This document shows, piece after piece, positions 1 to 9,138 of a DNA stretch of 17,540 nucleotides (within the stretch, counting starts at the first letter, position 1; each line of letters starts with the position of its first letter). The notes beneath the pieces were generated by a model. That model did no database searches, was not told the DNA's origin, and saw only the letters and a program-made list of their open reading frames with translations. Source of the DNA: Patescibacteria group bacterium UBA5194 (lineage in GTDB: Bacteria > Patescibacteriota > Gracilibacteria > BD1-5 > UBA6164); NCBI GenBank assembly GCA_002412935.1, contig DHWA01000014.1, forward strand, positions 1-17,540, written 5' to 3'. A program made the position numbers and the translations under genes.

Positions 1-1057
1 ATCATCATCCTGTTCAATCTGTTCTTGAAGCACTACAAGTTACAGTACCACAAGTCCATGTTTTTGTTGAATCAATTGCAGGAAAGGTTACAGATGGCTC
101 AGTTCATGAAGTACAAAAAGTTCCAGTTCTCCAAGTAGTGTCAAGAGCTGTATAAATCTCTCAATTATGACTTCAGCATTGGATCGTAGGACAAGTAATA
201 GGTTGACTTACTGTTCAAGTATTAGTTTCATCTAATTTTGGATTACAAGTTACACTACAAGTTCATTCAAAATTGGTTCAAATTTTTGTAGTAGATTTCC
301 GTATAGAATTTTGTATACATTGTCTTGTTGTTGTACAAGCAACTTCATTTGTTATCCATGATCATGTTCATACACACACATCCCGTTTATCAAAAGTCCA
401 ATCATCACAACTACAAACATCACTATCTGATTCTGTATTTCAAAAAACTCAATTATTACAATAATATATAATCTTACTAGTTCATTCAAACTCTACATTA
501 ATTAATTTATGATTTTCATAATTATAACACTCTGTGTTTCATATAAAACTATATGTATGATTTCTACGGTAATCATTAATTTTATCTAATAGTTCTCATG
601 ATTGTTCAAGCTCTAAATCATCATAATCTAATCAATTATCTATTAGATAATCTATAACTGCATCCCATATAAAATCATTAACTTCATCTTTAGTTGGAGT
701 TGGAGTTGGATTTATATCGTAAGCTCATTCATTTTCTATGGGAACAAAAACAATAACTCTTCAACTATTATTTTTTAGTTCTATAAAACAACTATTATTA
801 TTTATAGTACTTATTTCATATAAGCTTTTTCTATCTTCATAATCAACTTCATCACTATGTATACAATCTATATATGGTTGAACATATGTTTTAATCCCAT
901 TTAAATTATTTTTATTAGCTTTAACATAAGTATCAACTTCTGTTTTTGTAGGATTAGTACATTCTCCTCAATCCAATTCCGCATAAGTATTTATACAACC
1001 TAAAGATAAATATCAAATCAACAATATTAAAATTAGGTTCATTTTATTTTTAATCAT
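1..1057 (-). CDS. Secreted cysteine-rich surface protein, C-terminus cut off by window edge
   Basis: Read with UGA as glycine, this is one open frame of at least 352 codons running off the left edge, so the C-terminus is missing. The protein starts MIKNKMNLILIL, followed by a hydrophobic stretch and a possible signal-peptidase I site after NTYA at about residue 26. A cysteine at about 21 (LSLGC) is a poor lipobox. A short TPTPTP linker follows at about residue 117. From about residue 200 onward the protein is rich in Cys, Thr, Gly and Trp, with recurring pieces such as GTCSVTC, TCPTIQC and TWTCGTVTC, which suggest disulfide-bonded repeats outside the cell. The start could instead be the in-frame ATG at 1042; neither has a Shine-Dalgarno sequence. 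It lies 26 bp after the TPR gene and probably shares its transcript. I do not recognise the family; an adhesin or cell-surface role is inference. Confidence 0.8.
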
Positions 1058-1083
1058 ATTTTAAATATTAAATAGTAATTATT

Positions 1084-2343
1084 TTATTTATTATATTTTG
1101 ATAACATATTTTTAAACTCTTTATTATCTTTTATTGTTTTAAAAATTCAGTTATCTTTTCTTTTAACCTGTTCAAGTAAAACTCAATTTGTTAACCAATT
1201 ATTTTTTTCAAAGAAACTTATAATTTTTTCTGAATCTGTAGAATTTTTTTTCATAAATCCTATCATAAAAGCACTAAATATAAGATTATTTTTTACTTGT
1301 TCTTTACTTGATTCCATTAATATCATATCATTTTTAACTGTTTTTGTAGATTTTTTTAGATACTCTTTAACTTTTTCTATATTTCATTTATCTAATTCTA
1401 ATAAAGCATATAATTCATAGGCATAATATCAATCAGGATTTAATTCAATAGATTTAGCTATATTCTCTTCCATTTCTTGATTGTATTGTAAATCATTTTT
1501 CATATATAATCATCTAGCAAGTGCTACATATCACATAGCATAACTAGGATAATACTCTATAGATTGTCTAGCATAATCTATACTTTTATCTATATCTGGA
1601 GTTAATCAATTTAATTCCAGTTCTACAGAACTTAATCCAAAACTTAATTCAGACTTTAAAGGTAAATTAGTTGTTAATTTAAGAGCTGAATTCATAAAAT
1701 CATAAGCTTTTTCATAATCTCATATTATCAAATAATATCTACCTAAATTAGCAAGGGCACTTGCATTATTATTATCCAATTTATATGCTTCATTATAATA
1801 AGCAAAAACTTTATCAAATTCTCATTTTAGATCATACAAATGTCATATTTGATTTTTTAAGATAGATTTATTTTTATCTGTTATATCTTTGATTTCTAAT
1901 CATTTATTATAATAATCTAAAGCTCAAGTATAGTTTTTGATTATTTCTTGAGAATATCATTTATTATATAATACATCACTGTCATCGTCCATAGTATTTA
2001 GTATATCCATTGCTTTTTTACTATTTTCTTCTTCTTTATAAAAATAGTTTCCATAATTAAGATAAGAATAAACAAGCTTCATTTTTTCTTCTCTTTCTAA
2101 GCTACCAGTTCATTTTTTTTCTATTTCTTCAATAGCACTTTTAAAATCTCAAGAATTTAAAGCTTCATTTATATCTATATTATCATTTTTAATATTTCCA
2201 GTACTAGTAATACTATTATCTTTATTAGAATTTTTATTTTCATTTGATTTATAAATAAAAAGTGAAAATAATCCTAATATGACAATAAATGAAATTATAT
2301 AAGAATAGATATATACTTTTTTATTTTGTTCTAGTTCTTCCAT
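1084..2343 (-). CDS. Membrane-anchored tetratricopeptide-repeat protein
   Basis: A 419-aa protein with UGA read as glycine. Residues 1-9 are charged (MEELEQNKK), and one hydrophobic segment at about 10-32 (IYSYIISFIVILGLFSLFIY) probably anchors it with the bulk outside the membrane. A Lys/Asn/Ser-rich linker to about residue 60 is followed by helical repeats. Examples with the TPR spacing of small and aromatic residues are KNYTGALDYYNKGLEI, GEFDKVFAYYNEAYKLD and GDYEKAYDFMNSALKL. TPR arrays are protein-binding scaffolds; the partner cannot be deduced. The gene sits 128 bp downstream of the RND permease and 26 bp upstream of the cysteine-rich secreted protein, so it could help assemble or display that protein (inference). 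The start is the first ATG of the frame, just after a TATAAT sequence. Frame and TM segment are certain; function is unknown. Confidence 0.85.
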
Positions 2344-2471
2344 AGTATATTTTGTATTAAATTATAAAAATACAAATTAATACTAACATATATTTTTATA
2401 AAAATACAAAAAACACAGATACTTTTATTGAATTTTAAATTGACTAATATCTTAATTTATTTTTAAATAAA
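2344..2471 (-). promoter_or_regulatory. Candidate promoter for the TPR gene, with a 15-bp direct repeat
   Basis: The 128-bp gap between the RND and TPR genes is almost pure AT. On the minus strand a perfect TATAAT lies at 2366-2361, giving an expected leader of only about 10 nt before the ATG at 2343. No good -35 hexamer is visible 16-18 bp upstream. The 15-mer TTATAAAAATACAAA occurs twice on the plus strand (2362-2376 and 2396-2410), and the first copy overlaps the -10, so it could be a tandem promoter or a binding site. No GC-rich terminator is visible after the RND gene. Confidence 0.4.
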
Positions 2472-5400
2472 CTATCTTTGCTTTTTTTTCTCACTTCTAA
2501 GGTAAACTTCATAATAAACTCATTTTAGTACAAATAAAGTTAAAATAGAAGCTGAAATTATACCAAAGATAATAGTAAATCACATTCAAGCCCAAAATTC
2601 ATCTCTTAGAGATATAGGAAATATACCTAAAACTGTAGCAATAGTTGTTAGAGTCATCGGTTCTAGACGACTAGATCACGCTTCAACCAGTGCAATAAAA
2701 GACCCCATTCATTTATTTAGATTTATATTTATAGCATCAACAAGGATTATTCAATGATTAACAGCAATTCAAGTAAAAGCAATAAATCATATACCAAAAG
2801 GAAGTGAAAAGGTATTTCATGTAAGATATAATCAAAGCATTACAAAAGGAATAGACATCACAACAGAATAAAGAATAATAAGTGGTTGAGAGAAGCTATT
2901 AAATAGCAAAGTAAGAATTGCAAATATTATCAAAACTGCCAAGAAAAAAGCTGATAAAACCGCTGTGATAAGTTCTTTATTTGCTTCATTTTCTCATCAT
3001 TTTATATAAGAAATTCATGCAGGAAAGTCATAAGATTTTGCATATTCTTCAAATTTAGCTTGAGTAGAAACAGTATCTAGTCATTTTTCTAGATCTGCTT
3101 GAACAGAAATAATTATTTTTCAATCTTCTCTAGCAACAGAAGCTATTGAATTTGTTGTATTGTACTCAATAAAATTTCAAATTTGATAATCTTTTCCTGC
3201 AAACATAAATGTTGAAGTCATAATATCATCAACATTTACGACTTCTCTAAAATTTGATTGTTTTATATAGATATCCATATCTGTTCAATTATCTTCAACT
3301 GAACCTACATTTATACCATTCATCATTTGCATTATATACCCGTAAACAACAGCTGGAGGGATATTGTAAACTCCTAAAACCTCTTTTTTAAGAGTAAATA
3401 CAAATTGACCAGGAGTATCTTTTGATGATAATTCAACTGATTTAGTTCAAGGAACTAATTTTAATTGTTTTTCAAAATTTTTAGATACACTTATAAGTTC
3501 TGTTAACTGGTCTGCATTTTCAGCAACTAGTTTTAATCATATAGCTTTAGATCAAGGAGGTCATCATTTTAATGCCTCAGATATTACTTTAAGTCATTTA
3601 TTTTCATAAACCTCCATGTCTTTTGATACCAATTTTTCTAATTCAAAAACAGATAATAATTTATCTTTTTTTCTATCAGCTTTTTTTTGCAATTGAATAG
3701 CAATATTTACAGAATTATCTTTAACAGAAATAGTATAATATTTTATTTCCTTATATTTTGATAGGTATTTATCTATATCTGAAATCTTTTCATACATTTT
3801 TTCTGTTTTTAATCAATTTTCTCATTCAATTGAAACACTCATATAGTTATTATCAGATGCAGGAAAAAGTATGAATCAAACTTTAGGAGCTAAAAATATA
3901 AAAGATAAAGCAAGTAAAACAACAGGAATTGCAATAAAAAGTCTTCTTATAAATGTATTTTGTAGATATGATGATAAAGTTTTTTTATACCAATTTATAG
4001 ATAAATGAATTACTTTAACTCTTAAAGAAACTTCTTTAGAAGCCATTTCTATTTTTCATTCTCTTTCCAATGATAAAAGTTCTTTTTCTTCATCTGTAGC
4101 ATATTCTATAGCATTATCATTGTGAATATATCTTTTATGTTTTCTAACAAAAAGTAAATACAAAGCACTGTTTACAGTTAAAGCTAATACAAGTCAACAA
4201 GCAAGTACTCAAAATATAGTTATAGGTATATAAGATAGAAATTTTCACATTAATCAAGGTAAAAACATCATCGGTATAAATACTACGATAGTACACATAA
4301 CTCAAGCTATAATTGGAATAGCATATTCTTTTAAAGCAAGCATTAAAGCTGTTTCAGGATCATATCATATTCTTATTTTTGAGCTGGCGGCTTGAACTAT
4401 AACGATTATCGTATCAACGGCTATTCAAAAGGAAATAATTAGTGAAAAATTTGTTAAAAAATTAAGAGTAAATCATCCGTAATATAATAATATAAAAGTT
4501 GAAAGAAAGGCAAGAGGAAGAGTTATTGTAGCAAATACTGAATCTTTAAATCATACAAAAAGATACATAGAAATAAATACAAGTACAAGTGTAGTAATTG
4601 CTTCTTTTGCTAATTCTTTATAATCATCTATTATATTATCAGATAAATCATTTCAATATATATATGTCAAATCTTTAAAACTTTCTGTTTTAAATGTATC
4701 TTCAATTATTTTTTTAGAACTACTTGAAGCTTCAAATATACTTGTTCATTCAATTTTATTTACTAAAAGTGAAACAAAAGGTGACACATCCTTTCATTCA
4801 GTTCATACTAAATTTATGGATTTATCTTTATAAACCCTTTCAATAATACTTATATCTCATAGTTTTATATAATTACCATTTTTTAATTGTAAAGGAATGT
4901 TAAGCATTTGAATTGAATCTGAGTATTTTCATTCTATACGAAAATCATATTTTTTATCTCAAACTGTAAAGTTTCAAATAGGGATGTCTTTATTCCATGA
5001 TTTTATAGCTGAAGAAATCGAGTCTATTGTTAATCAAGAACTTTTTAGTTTATCTGGATTAATAACTATTTCTATATCATATTCTTGTCAATTACTCGAA
5101 CTTGTTCATCCAGCTTTACTCATACTACCATTTGCAAATTTAACACTTTCTATAGAAGGTAATTTTTCAATATTATTTTTTAATAACATTGCTTTTTCTA
5201 TTAGTATATCTTTTGAAATATTTTTATTATTTCAATAAATATAAATTGAATAGGCTTGTTTAGTATCTGTATCAACCTCTGTAATTACTGGTGTTTTTGC
5301 ATCAGTTGGTAAGGCAATCCTGTTAACATTATTTCTTACCTCATTTATTACATCTTTACTATTAGCTCAATTTTTGAGAGTCATAGTAATCATAGAAAAT

Positions 5401-5696
5401 CAAAGAGAAGAATTTGAAGTTATTGTATCAACTCATTTTATATCTTTTATTTCTTTATAGATTTTATCACTAATCAGACTATCTATATCATTTGGATTTG
5501 TTCATGGATAAACAGTTGTAATAGTTATCATCCCAAAACTTATGGAAGGACTAGATTCCTTAGGTATATTTATTAAAGCTAAAATTCATACTACAAGTAT
5601 TCAAACGATAAAAAGATATGAGATACGGTATTTTTTTATCCAAAATCAAAAAAATCATGATAATACTTTTTCTCTCAGTTCATTTATTCTAGACAT
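2472..5696 (-). CDS. RND-family efflux/export permease (AcrB/HAE1-like)
   Basis: A 1074-aa inner-membrane permease, close to the ~1050 aa usual for AcrB-type pumps. Residues ~26-43 form TM1. A periplasmic-type porter domain follows, with the family signature YPGTNPNDID and the matching SNSSLGFSMITMTL. TM2-TM6 start at about residue 362, then comes a charged cytoplasmic loop (RKHKRYIHND...), TM7, the second porter domain and TM8-TM12 from about 905. The TM4 proton-relay motif is GIAVDTIIVIV: Asp428 matches the first Asp of the AcrB DD pair and the second is Thr429. In TM10 the AcrB lysine position is GIAVNHG (Asn980/His981). This suggests altered coupling chemistry, as in other distant RND proteins. 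The gene is 24 bp after the adaptor gene. The substrate is unknown; both drug efflux and lipid or envelope transport are possible. The TAG stop follows EKKKQR. Confidence 0.93.
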
Positions 5697-5720
5697 AAGT
5701 GATAATTAATAATTAATTTT

Positions 5721-7652
5721 TTATTGGTCAATTTTTAAATTAAATTTGTTTTCATCATAATTTGAAATATCTGTAATTATAATAGAAGTTTTATCATCCA
5801 ATTTAGTTCAATCTAAGAAACTTAAGAATTCAATATTATCTCTATACATTTTTCCTAAAAGAATTTCTTTAGGTACTATTTTTCAGTTTTCTAATATATT
5901 AATAATTCATTTATTAGTTCATACAAGATTAACATTTTTAATAGGAATTAAAATTGATTTAGATTTTACAGGAATTGAAACATCCATAACTCATCACAAA
6001 TTTTGTATTTTTTCATTAAAAACTGCTAAAACTTTATAATTTAGAGAATCATCTGAAACTGAAGAAATAGAGTAAATAGTTCATGTTAAAGATTTTTGTC
6101 AAAAATTTGCATAAACATTATCTCAAACAGATATATAAGAAAGCTCTGACTCTTTAAAATAAAGTTCTACCTCTGATGCTTTATCTGAAATGATAGATAA
6201 AATAGGAGTTCAATTCATAACATCTTGTCATTCATCAACAAAAATATCTCAAACTAATCAATCTATAGAAGCTTTTATATTTAATTTATTATAATCTTTA
6301 ATAGCTACTTCTTGTCAAATATAAGCATCTGTCATATTATTTTCAAGTCATTTTAGAGTTAAATCTCTAGATTCTTTAGATGTTCTTATTGATTCTTCAT
6401 TTTGTTTTATTTGTAATTCTAGGGATTTTATACTATCTTCTGATCAAGCAATTACTTTATCTAAAGTATTTTCTGATTGAGTAGATCATAATTGATAATT
6501 TTTAATAAAGATTTCTTTATCTTTTTTAAGTAATTCAAGTTGCTTAGCAAGAGAACTTTCATTGTTTTTATATGTTTTCAAAAAAGTAGAAGTTCAGTTT
6601 TTAAAACCAATAAATCAAGCATTATTTATAGCAAATTGACTTTGATATGCATTTGTGGTTGCAGAGAAAGCATCTATCTGAGATTGATTTAATTGTCATA
6701 TAGAAATAATAGAATTATTTATGGTAATCTCAAGAGAGTTTAAATATTTTTCAATTAAAGTATAATTTCATTCAATAATAGTAATATAATTTGATATATC
6801 ATCCTCGCTTAAATTATCAAAATTCATATTATTAAGTACAGTGTCTCTTTTGCTTATTAAATTTAATAATAATGATTTTGTATTATCTTTTTGACTAGCA
6901 TCTTTTACTCAAAGGTAATTTTTCATTTTAACATAATCATCTTGATTTTCATACAATTTAGTAGCACCTAAAAGTTTATCTCAAAAATTAATTATATCAT
7001 CAAAAAATGTTTTTTGAGTTATATATTCTTTCTTTATAGAACTTTTAAAATTATCTATTGTTTCTTGATTGTTTGAGAGAATATTATTGTAATCAAGCTC
7101 TGCTTTTGAGATAGAGTTATCCATTTTTTGAAGTTCTAGAGATGACTTTGTATCCATTCCTACGTAGTCAGTATTAGATAAATTATCTTTTGCTTGAGAT
7201 ATATCAATTTTTGATGTTTTTCTTAGAGTATCTAAGCTATTATTTAATTTTTCTAAAGCAATTTCTAAATCAAATATTTGTTTATCAAGTGAGACTTTTG
7301 TTGAATCATAGCTTATTTGCATTTTTTCAATTAAATTAGAAGCTTTATCCAGATTTATATTATAATTAGCAACTGTATCATTTAAAATTACAAGATTTTG
7401 CCCCATTTTAACTTTATCTCATTCTTTAACAAGAATTTTTCAAATTCTTCAAATCGCCTGAGATGTAAGTTTTATATCATCTTTTCATTGGATTTTTCAA
7501 CTTTTTTCTAAAAAAGAATTACTTCAAAGTGAATTCAAATTTTCAGTTTGTATTAAAAAATCTTTTTTTTCAATTGTATTTGTAGTATCTTCTTTTTTTG
7601 AACAAGAAAAAAGTAAAAGAGTAATAATAAATAATGAGATTATTTTTTTCAT
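5721..7652 (-). CDS. RND periplasmic adaptor (membrane-fusion) lipoprotein with very long coiled-coil hairpin
   Basis: A 643-aa partner of the RND permease. The N-terminus MKKIISLFIITLLLFSCSKK is a clear lipoprotein signal with lipobox LFSC, acylated at about Cys17. The first half of the lipoyl domain is at about 60-92 (RIGKILVKEGDKVKMGQNL) and the second at about 458-487 (IKASIDGLVGDIFVDEG). Beta-barrel and membrane-proximal sequence follows to the end. Between the two halves lie about 360 residues, mostly charged heptad-like helices without proline-rich breaks. This is far longer than the roughly 60-150 residues usual in AcrA/MacA/HlyD adaptors. Such a hairpin normally bridges to a TolC channel; none is in the window, so it may instead span a thick wall or surface layer (inference). 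The gene starts 11 bp after the AbrB-like gene and precedes the permease by 24 bp. Confidence 0.92.
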
Positions 7653-7663
7653 AGAAGTTAAGA

Positions 7664-7915
7664 TTAATTAATATTTTTATAGGATTTCATTTCTGCTTCC
7701 ATATAGGCCATAAGTTCTTCAATATCATCTTGTTTAACCATTCAGATAGCTTTTCAATGCCTTGTAAGTACCATTAAATTATCTCAAACATTGATATCTA
7801 ATGTTTTTCTTATTTGAGCTGGGATAACAACTTGTCATTTTGCTCATACAGTAACAGTTCAATAGATTTTTACTCAACATTGGTCATTTAGATTAGTGCA
7901 TTTTTTTTCTTGCAT
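7664..7915 (-). CDS. AbrB/MazE-like swapped-hairpin DNA-binding regulator
   Basis: An 83-aa protein with a SpoVT/AbrB domain at about residues 18-65: GTVTVGAKGQVVIPAQIRK, then the turn LDINVGDNLMVL. This matches the family's [GK]QVxIPxxIRxxLxxxxGD pattern; several of these glycines are UGA. The family binds AT-rich operator DNA as swapped-hairpin dimers, either as transition-state regulators or as antitoxins. No toxin gene follows. Instead the adaptor gene starts 11 bp downstream, so a role as autoregulator of the RND operon is the simplest reading (inference). Cys6 and Cys13 in the N-terminal extension (KKCTNLNDQC) could bind a metal or sense redox state, which is speculative. The start follows an AT-rich leader lacking a Shine-Dalgarno sequence. 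Confidence 0.9.
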
Positions 7916-7962
7916 TTTGTATAAAAAGTTAGAAAAGTAAGAAAAGTTATACTTAGATAGAT

Positions 7963-7991
7963 ATTATAATAAAAATAATTTATTTACAAAA
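7963..7991 (-). promoter_or_regulatory. Candidate promoter of the AbrB-RND operon
   Basis: On the minus strand a perfect TATAAT lies at 7968-7963, with TTGTAA at 7989-7984 (15-bp spacer) or TTTTGT at 7991-7986 (17-bp spacer) as possible -35 elements. The leader to the ATG at 7915 would be about 40 nt. It lies back-to-back with the promoter of the LRR-like gene, so one AbrB-like protein could control both directions. Confidence 0.4.
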
Positions 7992-8009
7992 GAGTTAATA
8001 AAAAAAGAG

Positions 8010-8037
8010 TTGACAAAAATATAATATATGGTAATAT
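8010..8037 (+). promoter_or_regulatory. Candidate sigma-70 promoter of the LRR-like gene
   Basis: Perfect TTGACA at 8010-8015, then 16 bp, then TAATAT at 8032-8037. A perfect TATAAT at 8044-8049 is too far (28 bp) to pair with this -35. The leader to ATG 8071 would be about 27 nt. Confidence 0.5.
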
Positions 8038-8040
8038 ATG
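8022..8040 (+). repeat. Tandem 10-bp-period repeat in divergent promoter region
   Basis: TAATATATG occurs at 8022-8030 and again at 8032-8040, one helical turn apart and overlapping the -10 region of the rightward promoter. A second pair, AAAAGAGTTRA, lies just upstream at 7988-7998 and 8003-8013. In-phase repeats beside a gene for an AT-binding AbrB-like protein make an operator plausible, but in such AT-rich DNA chance is not excluded. Confidence 0.35.
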
Positions 8041-8070
8041 TGATATAATTTAGTAATTAATTATAAAAAT

Positions 8071-9024
8071 ATGGTAAATATTCCTGGTGATAAAGTAAAG
8101 GAAACTATTACTCCTGAGGTAATTAATCCTATAGTTGGACCTGTAGTTGAAAATGCTCAATGAGAAGTTTTAGAAAAAGCCAATAAATTATTAGAAAAAC
8201 CACAAATAAGTATAAAAATGCAAAGATATTTAGAAGAGCATAATATTTCAGAACAAAATATACCTAAATGTATTTCATTGATTAAACAAGTTGGAGAAAT
8301 TGTTTTTTTAAAAAACTTGAAAACAAGAGGAAAAAAATTAAAAGAAGAAATAAAAGAGTTATTGAAAAGTGATAGTGAATTAGCAAATCTTGCTATGGAA
8401 CTTATATCTATAGATTATTCCACTAATACTCGTTATCTAAGAGAAGAAATAGTACGTACTGACTTAAATCCAATAATTAGAGAAATTTGAGCATATGAAA
8501 AATGACTTGTAGGGCAATATAGAAGAAACAAAGATAAATTATTAGCAAATCTTAAAGAATCAGAAGAAATTAATATATGATGAAATAAATTTTCAAATAA
8601 TATTGCAGATTTAACTGTAGAAGAATTAACAGAAATATTTAGTTGTCCAAAAAAAGCTACTTGATTAAATATTTGATCATATGATTTAGATTTATTAAGT
8701 GAAGAACAACTTACAGCTATTTTTAGTAATTTTAAAAACATAAAAAAAGCTGATTTAACAGGTACTATTTTTAAAACTTTATGAAAAACAAAATGAGAAA
8801 TTATCTTTACTAACTTAGAAAAGTGTGAGTCATTAATTTTTTGAATGAATGATGTTACTGATGAAGTACTTGAACTTATTGTTAAATACCTAAAAAATAT
8901 AAAAAGCATTGATTTTACAATGTGTGAATTAACTCCAGAACAAAAAGATTTTATAAAAGATAAATTTCCAAATGTGGATATTTGTATTGACGAAGAAGAA
9001 GATGTAAATGTAAATCCTGAATAA
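8071..9024 (+). CDS. Leucine-rich-repeat-like protein of unknown function
   Basis: A 317-aa protein with UGA read as glycine; probably cytoplasmic because no signal peptide or membrane segment is visible. Residues 1-50 are polar with several Pro and Val (TPEVINPIVGPVVE). Residues ~50-165 are charged and helical. From ~185 to ~305 there are degenerate repeats of about 25-28 residues resembling the RNI/F-box type of leucine-rich repeat: LTVEELTEIFSCPKKATGLNI, LSEEQLTAIFSNFKNIKKAD and VTDEVLELIVKYLKNIKSID. Each combines a helix with an N-hydrophobic-x-hydrophobic strand. The tail is acidic (DEEEDVNVNPE). LRR domains bind proteins; the partner is unknown. It is transcribed away from the AbrB-RND operon and has its own promoter and terminator, so it is monocistronic. 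The fold call is from repeat spacing only. Confidence 0.85.
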
Positions 9025-9042
9025 AATTAGTGATAAAATACT

Positions 9043-9075
9043 AAACTACTTTCTTAATTTGAAAGTAGTTTTTTT
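9043..9075 (+). terminator. Rho-independent terminator after the LRR-like gene
   Basis: A perfect 11-bp stem AAACTACTTTC / GAAAGTAGTTT with a 7-nt loop runs into a T tract. It lies 19 bp after the TAA stop. Confidence 0.85.
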
Positions 9076-9077
9076 AT

Positions 9078-9105
9078 TTGCCAAAAGCATTTTTTTTAAT
9101 AAAAT
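9078..9105 (+). promoter_or_regulatory. Candidate alaS promoter
   Basis: TTGCCA at 9078-9083, a 16-bp spacer and TAAAAT at 9100-9105, each one mismatch from consensus. It lies immediately after the preceding terminator and about 33 bp before the alaS ATG. Confidence 0.5.
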
Positions 9106-9138
9106 TATGCCTGATTTACTATATTTTAATATAAACTT

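Noticed and set aside
273..464. Short plus-strand frame in the Cys-rich gene region
   Set aside because: The minus-strand frame is open across the whole segment and has a signal peptide; this frame is a shadow.
4984..5238. 84-codon plus-strand frame within the RND permease gene
   Set aside because: Antisense to a continuous, conserved porter domain.
8433..8909. 158-codon minus-strand open frame opposite the LRR-like gene
   Set aside because: It is a shadow: the plus-strand frame is continuous with UGA as glycine, has a promoter and terminator, and the minus-strand product shows no family features.
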